From contig NZ_FNVG01000007.1 in NCBI RefSeq assembly GCF_900107935.1, positions 62,001-126,000 on the forward strand: a DNA stretch of 64,000 nucleotides. The letters run 5' to 3'. The DNA is from Vibrio hangzhouensis. GTDB taxonomy: Bacteria > Pseudomonadota > Gammaproteobacteria > Enterobacterales > Vibrionaceae. Position 1 is the first letter of the stretch; the number at the start of each line of letters is the position of its first letter. The notes below the pieces were generated by a model. The model saw nothing but the letters and a program-made list of their open reading frames with translations. It was not told the origin of the DNA and did not search any database. The translations under genes were made by a program, and so were the position numbers. Shown here in pieces: positions 17,017 to 26,758 of the stretch.

Positions 17017-18273
17017 ATGACCATACTGGCATTTAAACCTTGGGAGCGCATCATTACGGACGTGCGACTCGTTCCTAAGATGTTGATGTTAATGATATTG
17101 AGTACGGTTTTACTGGTTGGTAAGCAACTTTGGGATGCAAGCACCTTTTATGATTCCCTTCTGGCTGCCACCCAAAATGCCGACATTGCCCAGCAACATT
17201 ATGAAGCGTATTTGCTTCAGGTTGTGTGGCAAACGATACTCATGATCGTTCTCTTTGTGGCGTTGCTGATGTTTGCCGCAAAAACCATGCTGAAACAGAC
17301 AAATTATCTCAGTGATGCGATCAAGCGTATGGCCGATAAGGATCTCACTGTACCTGTCATCATGGATTGTAAAGACGAATACGGGGATGTTGCCAGAGAA
17401 CTGGAGCGCACGCGCGTTCAGCTTCACGACGTTATTCAGACTCAGGTAGCTACGTCACAGGAGTTGGCGACCCTGACCGAAGTCATGACCTTGAGCATGT
17501 CAGAGACCAAAGAATCCTCTCAGGAAGAGTTCCAGGAAATTGATCAGCTGGCGACAGCGATGAGCGAAATGAGCTCTACGGTACAAACGGTTGCCGACCA
17601 TGCCCAAAATGCGTCAGAGCTGACGGAGCAGGCTTCTGAGCAGGCGTCTACGGGTCAGCGCTTTGTTCAGGGGACGGTGACGAAGATGAGTGAACTGTCG
17701 GATGACATTGCAGCATCGGCACAGGCGGTGAATCAGGTAGAAGAGCGTGTAGAGTCCATTGGCAGTGTAGTGGGAACCATTCAAGGTATCTCTGAACAAA
17801 CGAACCTGTTGGCATTGAATGCGGCTATTGAAGCGGCACGCGCAGGAGAGGCGGGTCGTGGTTTTGCTGTTGTTGCCGATGAAGTTCGCAATCTGGCGCA
17901 GCGCACGCAACAAGCCACGGTCGAAATTCAAGATATGATTTCCCAGTTGCAATCGAGTGCCAGTTCAGCGGTGGAACTGATGGAAAAAAGCGTCGTCGAA
18001 GCAGCCGATGGCGTTGAATTGGTGACCAATGCGGGCAGTGAACTGGATGGCATTGTATCCCAGGTTAATCAAATCAATGATATGAACTTCCAAATTGCTA
18101 CAGCCGCCGGCCAGCAAAGCAGCGTAGCAGAAGAGATGAATCAAAATCTGACTAATGTCCGGGAGCTGGTGGAAGCGTCTGTAGTGGTGGTAACGGAACT
18201 GCTGGAAACGTCAGAAATGATGCAAAACAATGCGGCGGAACTGGATAGCAAGATTCAATCCTTCAAACTCTAG
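17017..18273 (+). CDS. Methyl-accepting chemotaxis protein with minimal periplasmic domain
   Basis: This 418-residue protein has two membrane segments (about 21-36 and 68-88) joined by only about 30 periplasmic residues, then a HAMP-like linker and a methyl-accepting signalling domain. The hairpin tip [30 protein letters not shown] is intact across residues 266-295. It should signal through CheA/CheW. With no room for a Cache or four-helix ligand domain, it may sense membrane state, energy or another receptor rather than a bound ligand. ATG17017 follows TGGAGAA. A strong terminator follows. Confidence 0.92.
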   Translation: MTILAFKPWERIITDVRLVPKMLMLMILSTVLLVGKQLWDASTFYDSLLAATQNADIAQQHYEAYLLQVVWQTILMIVLFVALLMFAAKTMLKQTNYLSDAIKRMADKDLTVPVIMDCKDEYGDVARELERTRVQLHDVIQTQVATSQELATLTEVMTLSMSETKESSQEEFQEIDQLATAMSEMSSTVQTVADHAQNASELTEQASEQASTGQRFVQGTVTKMSELSDDIAASAQAVNQVEERVESIGSVVGTIQGISEQTNLLALNAAIEAARAGEAGRGFAVVADEVRNLAQRTQQATVEIQDMISQLQSSASSAVELMEKSVVEAADGVELVTNAGSELDGIVSQVNQINDMNFQIATAAGQQSSVAEEMNQNLTNVRELVEASVVVVTELLETSEMMQNNAAELDSKIQSFKL

Positions 18274-18287
18274 CCTTTCACGCAAAC

Positions 18288-18325
18288 AAAAACGCTCACT
18301 TGGTAACAAGTGAGCGTTTTTTTTA
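18288..18325. terminator. Bidirectional terminator between chemoreceptor gene and panC
   Basis: A 12-bp perfect stem AACGCTCACTTG / CAAGTGAGCGTT with a GTAA loop, flanked by A and T tracts, serves two convergent genes. Confidence 0.9.
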
Positions 18326-18344
18326 CTCTGACTTTATGAGAAAA

Positions 18345-19238
18345 CTAGTGGTTTTCTCCAGACTCGGTCGCTACATCAGCCTGAGATTGCTGTAGCTCCA
18401 ATACCTGATTGTCGATGAGGCGAGCCTTACCCAAAAAGGCAGACATCAGAATCACGGCGTGAGTCGTCTCGGCAGTAATTGCCTGCAGGCTGCGAGCATC
18501 ACGAATGAAGATTTCATCGGGGTGCAGACCCGCAGCACGAAGCTGATCGTTCGCGTCTTCAACAATGGACGCATAGTCATCTCGGCCACCGCGAATCGCG
18601 CTGCTAATCCAGCGCATGGTCTTAGCCAGAACAGGGGCTCGCTGGCGTTCATCCATCGTCAGATAACCATTGCGAGAGCTCATGGCCAGTCCGTCCAATT
18701 CGCGTACCGTAGGCACGCCAATGATGTCGATGTTCATCGCCAGATCACTGACCATTTGACGAATCAACGCCAGTTGCTGGTAATCTTTTTCCCCAAAGCA
18801 GGCAACGTCCGGCTGAACAATGTTGAACAACTTGTTGACGATCGTGGCCACGCCCCGGAAGTGACCTGGACGAGACGCCCCCTCTAGCATATGAGAGATA
18901 CCAGGGACTTCAACAAAGGTCTGTTTGTCCAATCCTTGTGGATACATGACTTCTGGTGTTGGGGTGAAGACCAGTTCAACCCCTTCCGCAGTTAACTTAC
19001 TCAAGTCGTCATCCAGAGTGCGCGGGTAGTTGTTCAGATCGTCTGCACGCTCGAATTGCATTGGGTTGACGAAAATACTGGCGATAACGACGTCAGCATG
19101 CTCGCGCGCTTTGCGCATCAGAGTCAGATGCCCTTCGTGCAGATTGCCCATAGTAGGGACGAACGCGATACGGCGCTGTTCACGTTTCAGCTGAGCAATT
19201 TGCTCTCTTAACTCTGCGATATCAGCAAAAGTTTGCAT
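18345..19238 (-). CDS. panC: Pantothenate synthetase
   Basis: This 297-residue cytoplasmic enzyme joins pantoate and beta-alanine using ATP. The family motifs [17 protein letters not shown] (with the HxGH element), [16 protein letters not shown] and MSSRNGYL are all present. It follows panB by eight bases on the same strand, so both enzymes of the pantothenate branch come from one message. The C-terminus has a slightly extended polar tail. Confidence 0.97.
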   Translation of the reverse strand: MQTFADIAELREQIAQLKREQRRIAFVPTMGNLHEGHLTLMRKAREHADVVIASIFVNPMQFERADDLNNYPRTLDDDLSKLTAEGVELVFTPTPEVMYPQGLDKQTFVEVPGISHMLEGASRPGHFRGVATIVNKLFNIVQPDVACFGEKDYQQLALIRQMVSDLAMNIDIIGVPTVRELDGLAMSSRNGYLTMDERQRAPVLAKTMRWISSAIRGGRDDYASIVEDANDQLRAAGLHPDEIFIRDARSLQAITAETTHAVILMSAFLGKARLIDNQVLELQQSQADVATESGENH

Positions 19239-19246
19239 GATTCCCC

Positions 19247-20041
19247 CTAAGCAATCGTATGAGCGTCATCAGGGAAGGTGTCACTTTCCACATCTGAAAT
19301 ATATTTAGCCACCGCTGTGCGCATGTCACCCGTCTCGGCCAGGAAGTTCTTTGAGAACTTAGGCATGTAGTTGGCAGAAATTCCAAACATATCATGCATC
19401 ACCAGGATTTGACCGTCAGTGCCGTTACCGGCGCCAATGCCAATCACAGGTACATCAAGCGCTTCAGTGATGCGTTTTGCCAGTTCAGCCGGTACACACT
19501 CCAGCAGGATAATTTGTGCACCAGCCTCTTGCAGTGCGAGCGCATCGCGTACCATTTTGTCTGCGTTACGCTGATCGCGGCCTTGAACTTTATAGCCACC
19601 AAAGATATTGACACTTTGTGGCGTCAGACCAAGGTGCGCACAAACAGGAACAGCACGCTCTGTCAGCATTTTCACCGTATCAACCAACCAGTCGCTGCCT
19701 TCGAGCTTGACCATATTCGCTCCAGCACGCATCAGTATTGCCGCATTTTCACAGGCTTGCTCGGGCGTGGCGTAGCTCATGAATGGCATGTCGGCCATCA
19801 GTAGGCAGTTTGGGCTGCCTGCACGCACGCTGCGCGTGTGATAGGCAATGTCTTCTACTGTAACCGGTAGCGTGTCATTGCGGCCCTGAAGTACCATGCC
19901 CAAAGAGTCTCCGACAAGCAAAACAGGCATATCCTGGCTTTCAAACAAACCGGCAAAACTCGCATCGTATGCGGTTGAAGTTGCAAACTTACGACCTTCT
20001 TGTTTCCACTTGACGAGGTCGTTGATGGTGATTTTTTTCAT
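19247..20041 (-). CDS. panB: 3-methyl-2-oxobutanoate hydroxymethyltransferase
   Basis: This 264-residue enzyme transfers a hydroxymethyl group from methylene-THF to ketoisovalerate, giving ketopantoate for CoA synthesis. The motifs [24 protein letters not shown] and [11 protein letters not shown] are typical. It normally forms a Mg-dependent decamer. It lies between folK (24-bp gap) and panC (8-bp gap); its substrate ketoisovalerate comes from the valine pathway, whose first enzyme (ilvIH) is encoded elsewhere in this window. Confidence 0.97.
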   Translation of the reverse strand: MKKITINDLVKWKQEGRKFATSTAYDASFAGLFESQDMPVLLVGDSLGMVLQGRNDTLPVTVEDIAYHTRSVRAGSPNCLLMADMPFMSYATPEQACENAAILMRAGANMVKLEGSDWLVDTVKMLTERAVPVCAHLGLTPQSVNIFGGYKVQGRDQRNADKMVRDALALQEAGAQIILLECVPAELAKRITEALDVPVIGIGAGNGTDGQILVMHDMFGISANYMPKFSKNFLAETGDMRTAVAKYISDVESDTFPDDAHTIA

Positions 20042-20065
20042 TTTTTGTCCTTACTTAGGGGTTGG

Positions 20066-20551
20066 CTAAGATTGCCAAACTCTGAGCCCATTGCGGTCCA
20101 CGTTGTTTACGAGGGTTTTGAGCTCAGTCCCGTCAGGGAGTTGTAAACTTGGTGCGATTTCCAGTAGCGGATAGAGAACAAACTCTCTCTCTTTCATTCC
20201 ATAGTGAGGAACGGTCAGGCGCTCGGAATCGATCACCTCATTGCCGAAAAGGATGATATCGAGATCAAGAGTTCTTGGGCCCCATCTCTCATCTTTACGG
20301 ACACGCCCTTGCTCAAGCTCAATGCGCTGTGTGCAGTCAAGCAGTTCAAGTGGCGTTAATTCGGTTGAAATCTTTGCAACAGCATTGATGTAATCGGGCT
20401 GGTTCTGAGGCCCCATCGGTGTGCTGCTGTAAAGTGAAGAGCAAGCAAGAAGCTCACTCTTTGGTAATGTTTTCAGCGCTTCAATAGCAATGTTGGCCTG
20501 AGCAACCGGATCCGCCAGATTGCTGCCAATGGCGATGTAACAGATGGTCAT
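20066..20551 (-). CDS. folK: 6-hydroxymethyl-7,8-dihydropterin pyrophosphokinase
   Basis: This 161-residue folate-pathway enzyme moves pyrophosphate from ATP to hydroxymethyl-dihydropterin. The diagnostic signature GPRTLDLDIILFG is intact, as is the start AIGSNLADP. The ATG shares a base with the pcnB stop codon (TAATG on the reverse strand), so translation is probably coupled. This pcnB-folK-panB-panC order is common in gammaproteobacteria. Confidence 0.97.
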   Translation of the reverse strand: MTICYIAIGSNLADPVAQANIAIEALKTLPKSELLACSSLYSSTPMGPQNQPDYINAVAKISTELTPLELLDCTQRIELEQGRVRKDERWGPRTLDLDIILFGNEVIDSERLTVPHYGMKEREFVLYPLLEIAPSLQLPDGTELKTLVNNVDRNGLRVWQS

Positions 20552-21906
20552 TATTCTGCGCTCTTGCTTTTCTTGCTTTTTGACGGACGACGTCGGCGTG
20601 AGCCGGAACGAGAGCCAGAACCACCGACCTCATTGACCATCGCCTGGCGCATGTTACGACCCGCGGACTGGAAGGTTGCCCACCATTTTGCCAGCGCCGC
20701 CACTTCTCCACCTTCAATCTCCCCACGCATTTCAAGGAAGTCAAAACCGGCACGGAACTTATTCAATTCCATCAATCGGTAGGCGCGTTTACCAGAGCGT
20801 CGTGGCAGTCTGAGCTGCAATTGCCAGATTTCGCGAATCGTTGCTGTATGTCGTCGAGGTATCGCCGTCGATTTTACCTGTTCATCTAAGATGATGTTGC
20901 TGGCTTCCATGACCGCATCGTACTCAGCGAAGCCTTGTGACATCAGTTGATTGGCATGCTCCATCATCGGGTACCACAGCATTGCGGCAAACATAAAGGC
21001 AGGGTTAACACGTTTGCCTTCCTCAATACGTTCATCGGTCGCGTCCAGCACCAGGTCGAGAACCTGCTCGGAGCGAGAAGAATAATCGTCGGTGAAGTAT
21101 GGCGCTATGATTGGGAACAATTGTTGGAACAAATTGTATTCGCGCAGTAGATGGTAGGTTTCCAGACCATAACCAGACTGAAGCAACTTGAGAGACTCTT
21201 CATACAAGCGAGCAGAAGGAATGTCACGCAGTAAAGGCGCGAGCTCTTCGATTGGCGCTGCGGTGTCTTCTTCAATGTCAAAATCCAGCTTGGCGGCAAA
21301 ACGAACCGCACGTAACATACGGACCGGATCTTCACGATAACGTACATCAGGCTCGCCAATCAGACGAATCAGGCGATCTTCCAAATCTTCTACGCCACCA
21401 GCGTAGTCGTGGATAGAGTAGTCACCGATGTTGTAATACATGGCGTTAATCGAAAAATCACGGCGCTCGGCATCTTCATCGATCGAGCCATAGACATTGT
21501 CACGCAATAACATGCCTTCTTTGCTCTGCTGAGAGACGTTTTTTTCCTGCTCTTGGTGATGACCACGAAACGTCGCTACTTCGATAATGTCGCGCCCAAA
21601 CATAATGTGCGCGAGGCGAAAGCGTCGACCAATCAATCGACAATTTCTGAATAGCTTTTTAATTTGCTCTGGCGTCGCGTTAGTTGCTATATCGAAATCT
21701 TTAGGTTGTTCTCCAAGCAGCAGATCACGCACGCCGCCGCCAACTAGGTACGCGTCAAAGCCTGCGCCATTGAGTCGGTACAGTACTTTTAACGCATTAT
21801 CGCTGATCTGCTTGCGTGAGATGTTGTGTTCTTCCCGTGTATAGACTTGTAATGAAATATCATCATATACATGGTGAACGCTTTGGGAGTTTTCTTTTAT
21901 ATTCAT
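20551..21906 (-). CDS. pcnB: Poly(A) polymerase I
   Basis: The protein has about 451 residues and adds 3' poly(A) tails that promote RNA decay. The nucleotidyltransferase core has [29 protein letters not shown] sequence (written here in part: [12 protein letters not shown] and DFDIAT with the metal-binding Asp pair), followed by the head domain [12 protein letters not shown]. The C-terminus is very basic ([13 protein letters not shown]), the usual RNA-binding tail. ATG21906 is preferred over an in-frame TTG36 bases upstream, although neither has a strong ribosome-binding site. The next genes folK and panB follow on the same strand. Confidence 0.94.
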   Translation of the reverse strand: MNIKENSQSVHHVYDDISLQVYTREEHNISRKQISDNALKVLYRLNGAGFDAYLVGGGVRDLLLGEQPKDFDIATNATPEQIKKLFRNCRLIGRRFRLAHIMFGRDIIEVATFRGHHQEQEKNVSQQSKEGMLLRDNVYGSIDEDAERRDFSINAMYYNIGDYSIHDYAGGVEDLEDRLIRLIGEPDVRYREDPVRMLRAVRFAAKLDFDIEEDTAAPIEELAPLLRDIPSARLYEESLKLLQSGYGLETYHLLREYNLFQQLFPIIAPYFTDDYSSRSEQVLDLVLDATDERIEEGKRVNPAFMFAAMLWYPMMEHANQLMSQGFAEYDAVMEASNIILDEQVKSTAIPRRHTATIREIWQLQLRLPRRSGKRAYRLMELNKFRAGFDFLEMRGEIEGGEVAALAKWWATFQSAGRNMRQAMVNEVGGSGSRSGSRRRRPSKSKKSKSAE

Positions 21907-21993
21907 AATATTAAAGCAATTTAGGTTCGCGAAATCGCGCAATTCTGGCGCGATTTTTGTGCCTGACGCATGAAATTTGCCGCTTATGATAGC

Positions 21994-22881
21994 TTAGAGA
22001 GCATCATTTGAGAATGGCGGCTTGATTTTGAGCTCATCCGGTAACTGTAAAAGGTGCCAGTTTTCAACCCCCCATTGAACAATAGATTCAATATCTGCAT
22101 TGAGTATGCTGTCATCGATGGTGAAGCCGAGAAAACGCATGGCATTGAGTAATGTGGGTCTTGGATTGGATAAATCAATGGCGGTAGCATGATTTTGTTT
22201 GGATAGTTTGTTGCCACTGTCGTCTATCGCCAGCGGTAAGTGAAGATAACGCAGGGGTTTATGCCCCAGCGTTTTATACAAGCTAATCTGTCGCCCAGTG
22301 GGTTCAATAAGATCCGCGCCACGTACCACTTCAGTGACGCCCTGATAAATATCGTCGAGGACCACCGCCAGGTTGTAGGCAAATAGTCCATCACGGCGTT
22401 TGATAATGAAATCTTCTTTGGCCAGAGCCTCAGGGATCGTTAGCGTCCCATAACGTTGGTCGGTAAATGACTCAATAGGGTGCTGCATCGTCAGACGAAC
22501 GGCACACTGGCTGGCGTCCTTGAGTTGTTTTTGTCTGCAGGTACCGAGATAAAAACCACCGTCAGCCTTGATCTGTTTTCGGGTGCATTCGCACAGGTAG
22601 GCGTGGCCATCAATGAGCCACTGATCTATTTGATCCTGATAAGCGTCCAGGCGATGGCTTTGGTATAAAACCTTGTCATCCCAGTGCAGCTGGTATGTTT
22701 CGAGGGCTTTTAAGATCAGTGAGCTGGCACCTTCTACCTCGCGAGGGGGATCGATATCTTCGATTCTGACCAGCCATTTGCCGGCATGACTTTTTGCCTG
22801 AAAATAACTTCCCAGTGCTGCCACCAGAGAACCAAAATGAAGTGGGCCCGATGGAGAGGGCGCGAATCGACCAATGTACAT
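21994..22881 (-). CDS. gluQ: Glutamyl-Q tRNA(Asp) synthetase
   Basis: This 295-residue protein is a truncated GluRS-like enzyme without an anticodon-binding domain. It charges glutamate onto queuosine 34 of tRNA-Asp. The HIGH-equivalent PSPSGPLHFGSL is at the N-terminus, and the KMSKS-equivalent KLSKQN is present. Zinc-ligand cysteines are visible in LCECTRKQ and LGTCRQK. It lies downstream of dksA with a terminator in between, the usual dksA-gluQ arrangement in which gluQ expression depends on read-through. Confidence 0.95.
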   Translation of the reverse strand: MYIGRFAPSPSGPLHFGSLVAALGSYFQAKSHAGKWLVRIEDIDPPREVEGASSLILKALETYQLHWDDKVLYQSHRLDAYQDQIDQWLIDGHAYLCECTRKQIKADGGFYLGTCRQKQLKDASQCAVRLTMQHPIESFTDQRYGTLTIPEALAKEDFIIKRRDGLFAYNLAVVLDDIYQGVTEVVRGADLIEPTGRQISLYKTLGHKPLRYLHLPLAIDDSGNKLSKQNHATAIDLSNPRPTLLNAMRFLGFTIDDSILNADIESIVQWGVENWHLLQLPDELKIKPPFSNDAL

Positions 22882-22911
22882 AGTGTTCTATATCGTGTGA
22901 ATTCTTCGATC

Positions 22912-22940
22912 AAAAAAGGGAGCGTTTGCTCCCTTTTTTT
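22912..22940 (-). terminator. Terminator between dksA and gluQ
   Basis: A perfect 12-bp stem AAAAAAGGGAGC / GCTCCCTTTTTT with a GTTT loop; on the reverse strand it ends in a T run just past the dksA stop. It would limit dksA transcription into gluQ. Confidence 0.88.
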
Positions 22941-22947
22941 CCGCTTG

Positions 22948-23394
22948 TTAGCCTTGCATCTGTCTTTCTTTGATTTCTGCAAGTGTCTTACAGTCGATAC
23001 ATAAGTCTGCTGTAGGACGTGCTTCCAGTCGGCGTATGCCGATTTCGATGCCACAAGATTCGCAGAAGCCAAAATCATCTTCTTCGATCTTGTTCAGCGT
23101 CTTCTCGATCTTCTTGATCAGACGACGCTCACGGTCACGGTTACGCAGTTCAAGGCTGAACTCTTCTTCTTGCGAAGCTCGGTCAACGGGATCAGGGAAA
23201 TTAGCTGCTTCGTCTTGCATGTGGTGCACAGTTCGATCAACTTCTTCCCTAAGTTGGTTGCGCCAAGCGCTCAAAATTTTTGTAAAGTGATCCAACTGAG
23301 CTTGTGACATGTACTCTTCACCAGCTTTTTCCTGGTATGGATCAACACCAGCAATGGCTAGGATGCCTAGCGCTTTTTTCTTTGATTCTGGCAT
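22948..23394 (-). CDS. dksA: RNA polymerase-binding regulator DksA
   Basis: This 148-residue protein binds the RNA polymerase secondary channel and, with ppGpp, controls rRNA and amino acid promoters. The coiled-coil tip motif DPVDRAS carries the two key aspartates. The zinc finger is CESCGIEIG with a second CIDC pair near residue 135. The length is typical. It is transcribed in the same direction as sfsA, which lies upstream, with about 125 bases between them. Confidence 0.97.
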   Translation of the reverse strand: MPESKKKALGILAIAGVDPYQEKAGEEYMSQAQLDHFTKILSAWRNQLREEVDRTVHHMQDEAANFPDPVDRASQEEEFSLELRNRDRERRLIKKIEKTLNKIEEDDFGFCESCGIEIGIRRLEARPTADLCIDCKTLAEIKERQMQG

Positions 23395-23520
23395 GCAGCA
23401 TCTCCTACTTACACCTAGTCAACTGTGCAAACAGTTGATTTTAAGGCGGGTATCTATAGCAAAAAGAAATGCTTGAGGCAAACACTGTTTGTTAAACTTG
23501 TTATCAATGTCGAAGTGACA

Positions 23521-24237
23521 TCACTTTTGATTGAAGTCTACACGTGATAACAGCCGAACTTCATTGTCAGAAAATTCTGCTTTGTAACAAATAATTTCTA
23601 CCCCGGCTTCCCTTGCTTGTTTCAGTAATAGTGAATATTTCGCATCTATATGGTGTGCCGCAGACACCTTTTCAATCCCTGAATGCAAAACAGCAAAAAA
23701 TAATACGGCTCTGCGCCCTGATTGCACCATTTCTGTGAGCTCACGCAGGTGCTTCTGACCCCTTGTTGTCTGGGCATCCGGAAAATAACCTTGCCCAGAG
23801 TTCAGGTCATCCAGCAGTGTGACACTTTTTACTTCAATGTAGCAATCTTCTCGATCACTATCTTGTAATAAAATGTCGATTCTGCTGTTTTCTTGACCGT
23901 ATTTCACTTCGGTACGCAGGGTTTGGTAACCTGAAAGCTCGGAAATGACCTCGTTGTTGATGGCTTCCACTACTAAAGTATTGGCTCTGGCTGTATTTAC
24001 GCAAATTGAATGTCCCGCTGCGGTCTGTGTGAGCTCCCAGCTATGCGGATATTTTCTCTTCGCATTGTCAGATGTGGAGTACCACACCGTTACTCCTGCT
24101 TCGGCACAACCGGTCATCGCCCCCGTATTGGCACAATGAATGGTAAGCTGTTGCTTGTCCGCCAGTGTGATGTCAGCAAGAAAGCGCTTATAACGTTTGA
24201 TTAACTTTCCCTGCTTTAACGGTGGATCAAAGTGCAT
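23521..24237 (-). CDS. sfsA: SfsA (sugar fermentation stimulation protein)
   Basis: This 238-residue protein of normal SfsA length has the motifs [23 protein letters not shown] and [11 protein letters not shown]. The last resembles the PD-(D/E)XK nuclease core. SfsA was named as a regulator of maltose metabolism in E. coli; its molecular activity is unresolved, with DNA binding or nuclease activity proposed. The start ATG24237 is divergent from hrpB with only about 55 bases between them. It is upstream of dksA, the same order as in E. coli. Confidence 0.94.
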   Translation of the reverse strand: MHFDPPLKQGKLIKRYKRFLADITLADKQQLTIHCANTGAMTGCAEAGVTVWYSTSDNAKRKYPHSWELTQTAAGHSICVNTARANTLVVEAINNEVISELSGYQTLRTEVKYGQENSRIDILLQDSDREDCYIEVKSVTLLDDLNSGQGYFPDAQTTRGQKHLRELTEMVQSGRRAVLFFAVLHSGIEKVSAAHHIDAKYSLLLKQAREAGVEIICYKAEFSDNEVRLLSRVDFNQK

Positions 24238-24292
24238 TTTGAGTCCATTTTTCTTAGAATAAGTGCCTCCATTACAACATAAGGTTACGGCG

Positions 24293-26758
24293 TTGTCACA
24301 GCTCCCAATTGAAGAAGTATTACCCTCTCTGCTTGTCGCGATATCTGAGTCAAATCAGGTGATTTTAAAAGCAGCTACGGGGGCTGGTAAGTCCACGCAC
24401 TTTCCTGCGAAACTGATGGAAAGTGGCGCTGTCTCAGGCAAAATTATCATGCTTGAACCGCGTCGAATCGCCGCGCGCAATATTGCGATGTACATTGCCT
24501 CACAATGTGGTGAGTCTGTGGGCGACCGTGTGGGCTATCGGGTACGCGGCGAATCCAAGGTCAGCAGTCGAACACAGCTGGAGATCGTCACCGAAGGTAT
24601 TCTTACTCGTATGTTGCAGGAAGATCCCGAACTGACCGGTGTCGGTGCTCTGATTTTTGATGAATTTCATGAACGTAGCCTGCATGCAGACACAGCCCTT
24701 GCTTTCGCACTTGAGAGTCAGGAAGCGTTGCGTGACGATCTGAAACTTATCGTCATGTCAGCGACGCTGGATGCCAATGATTTGACCAAAGTACTGCCAA
24801 ATGCTCATTTCATTGAGTCTCAGGGGCGATCTTATCCGGTCGATGTACGATACGAGCCTATGTTACCAAGCGATAATCTGCCTTTGTTTATGGCAAAACA
24901 GATAGAGCGGTTATTGACGCGTGAAACCGGGTCTCTGTTGGCGTTTTTGCCCGGAGCCGGAGCGATTCTTCGGGTTGCCGAGTTGTTGCAGCAAAGCGAA
25001 GTGGATGCTCAAATTTGTCTCTTGTATGGGCAGTTGGATTTTAAAGCTCAGCAGATGGCCATTCAGCCAGCGAAAGCAGGACAACGAAAGGTTGTTCTGG
25101 CCACCAATATCGCGGAAACGTCGCTGACGATAGAGGGGATTCGTCTGGTGGTGGATTCTGGGCTCGAGAATCAGTCTCGATTTGATCTCAAAACAGGGGT
25201 ATCTCGTCTGGAGCAGGGACGGATCGCCCAGTCCTCGGCCATTCAGCGTGCCGGACGGGCAGGACGTATAGAGCCGGGACTTTGCGTGCGTCTGTACAGT
25301 GAGAGTCAGTTTAACCAGCAACCCGAGCAAGGCACTCCTGAAATTCTACGCAGTGACTTAGCGGCACTGCAAATCGAGCTAATTCGCTGGGGGTGTCATG
25401 ATGTCAGTGATCTCGCCTGGGTTGATGCTCCCAAAACGACGCACTTACAGCAGGCGAAAGCACTGCTCAACCGACTACAACTGATTGATGATCAGAGCAG
25501 GCTGACGCCGTTTGGACTCCAGGTCCATCGTTTAGGAGTCGAACCCAGACTGGCAAGTATGTTGTTGCAATCACAGGCACAAGGGTCTGAAGTGTTGAAC
25601 ACAGCGCTGGCAGTGTGTGCGCTGATTGAGGAGCCCGAGCGCAATGAGCTGGATCTGCGTTTGTCACTTCATCGCTGGCAACAGGGCAGTCACAGCCGTA
25701 AAGGGGCATTGTCTCAACGGGCGCAATCGCTGGCAAACAGACTAGAGCATCGCTTTCGGTTAACCCGGGTGGAGGAATCTTTACTTGGAATTGTCGCAGC
25801 GTTTGCTTATCCGGATAGAATAGCGTCCACTCGCAGTGTGAGCTCAGGACAATACCTCCTGGCTAACGGTCACGGAGCAACGGTTAACGATCAGCAAAAG
25901 TTAGCCGATGAGCCTTTCTTGACGATCGTCGATTTGATGCGTACTGGTCAGGGTAGTAGTCAGGTATTTAAGGCACTGCCGCTTGATATTAGCTTATTGC
26001 CAACATTCAATGACGCCGTGATTGAGCAGCAGCACGTGGTCGAGTGGGACGATAATAAGGGACGACTCATCGCCAGTGAACAGACTCGGATAGGAGCGAT
26101 CGTATTACAGAGCCGGGAAGTTCCTGTTCCTGCGGACGCGGATGTGGGGATGGCATTAATCGGTTATGTGCAGCGTCGCGGCCTGTCTGCACTTAACTGG
26201 ACTCAGGCTGCCGAAGAGCTAGCCCAGCGAGTGGAGTGTGCACGATGTTGGTTACCCGAAGAAAATTGGCCAGCCATGTCCGAAACCGAGTTGCTTGCCG
26301 AGTTAGAAACTTGGCTACTGCCTTATATGCATGGTATCAGCACAGCCAAACAGCTGCAGAAACTGGATATATTTGGCGCACTGCAGGCTTATTTGGGCTG
26401 GGATAAACAACAGCAGTTGGACGAATGGTTGCCGACGCATCTGGTGGTGGCCTCCGGTGGGCGTAAGAAGATCCGTTATCAGGTCGGGGAAGCACCGATG
26501 CTGTCAGTAAAACTGCAGGAAATGTTTGGCGAGAAAACCTCCCCCACCATAGCTCGCGGTACTCAGGCGATTGTTCTGGAGTTACTATCTCCGGCGCAGC
26601 GTCCACTGCAAATTACCCGGGATCTTGCTGCATTTTGGCAAGGTGCCTACAAAGAAGTACAGAAAGAGATGAAAGGGCGTTACCCCAAGCATCCCTGGCC
26701 TGACGACCCGATGAATCATCAGGCAACGAGCAAAACCAAAAGACAATTGAATTCATGA
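24293..26758 (+). CDS. hrpB: ATP-dependent RNA helicase HrpB
   Basis: This DExH-box helicase has about 821 residues, with Walker [12 protein letters not shown], motif II DEFH, SAT motif MSATLD, and motif [12 protein letters not shown]-terminal HrpB-specific region ends at HPWPDDP. Its physiological role is still poorly defined. The start is proposed at TTG24293, with AAGG eight bases upstream and the N-terminus [13 protein letters not shown] matching homologues. GTG24263 is a longer alternative with a weaker site. The 3' end overlaps mrcB by four bases (ATGA). Confidence 0.93.
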   Translation: MSQLPIEEVLPSLLVAISESNQVILKAATGAGKSTHFPAKLMESGAVSGKIIMLEPRRIAARNIAMYIASQCGESVGDRVGYRVRGESKVSSRTQLEIVTEGILTRMLQEDPELTGVGALIFDEFHERSLHADTALAFALESQEALRDDLKLIVMSATLDANDLTKVLPNAHFIESQGRSYPVDVRYEPMLPSDNLPLFMAKQIERLLTRETGSLLAFLPGAGAILRVAELLQQSEVDAQICLLYGQLDFKAQQMAIQPAKAGQRKVVLATNIAETSLTIEGIRLVVDSGLENQSRFDLKTGVSRLEQGRIAQSSAIQRAGRAGRIEPGLCVRLYSESQFNQQPEQGTPEILRSDLAALQIELIRWGCHDVSDLAWVDAPKTTHLQQAKALLNRLQLIDDQSRLTPFGLQVHRLGVEPRLASMLLQSQAQGSEVLNTALAVCALIEEPERNELDLRLSLHRWQQGSHSRKGALSQRAQSLANRLEHRFRLTRVEESLLGIVAAFAYPDRIASTRSVSSGQYLLANGHGATVNDQQKLADEPFLTIVDLMRTGQGSSQVFKALPLDISLLPTFNDAVIEQQHVVEWDDNKGRLIASEQTRIGAIVLQSREVPVPADADVGMALIGYVQRRGLSALNWTQAAEELAQRVECARCWLPEENWPAMSETELLAELETWLLPYMHGISTAKQLQKLDIFGALQAYLGWDKQQQLDEWLPTHLVVASGGRKKIRYQVGEAPMLSVKLQEMFGEKTSPTIARGTQAIVLELLSPAQRPLQITRDLAAFWQGAYKEVQKEMKGRYPKHPWPDDPMNHQATSKTKRQLNS

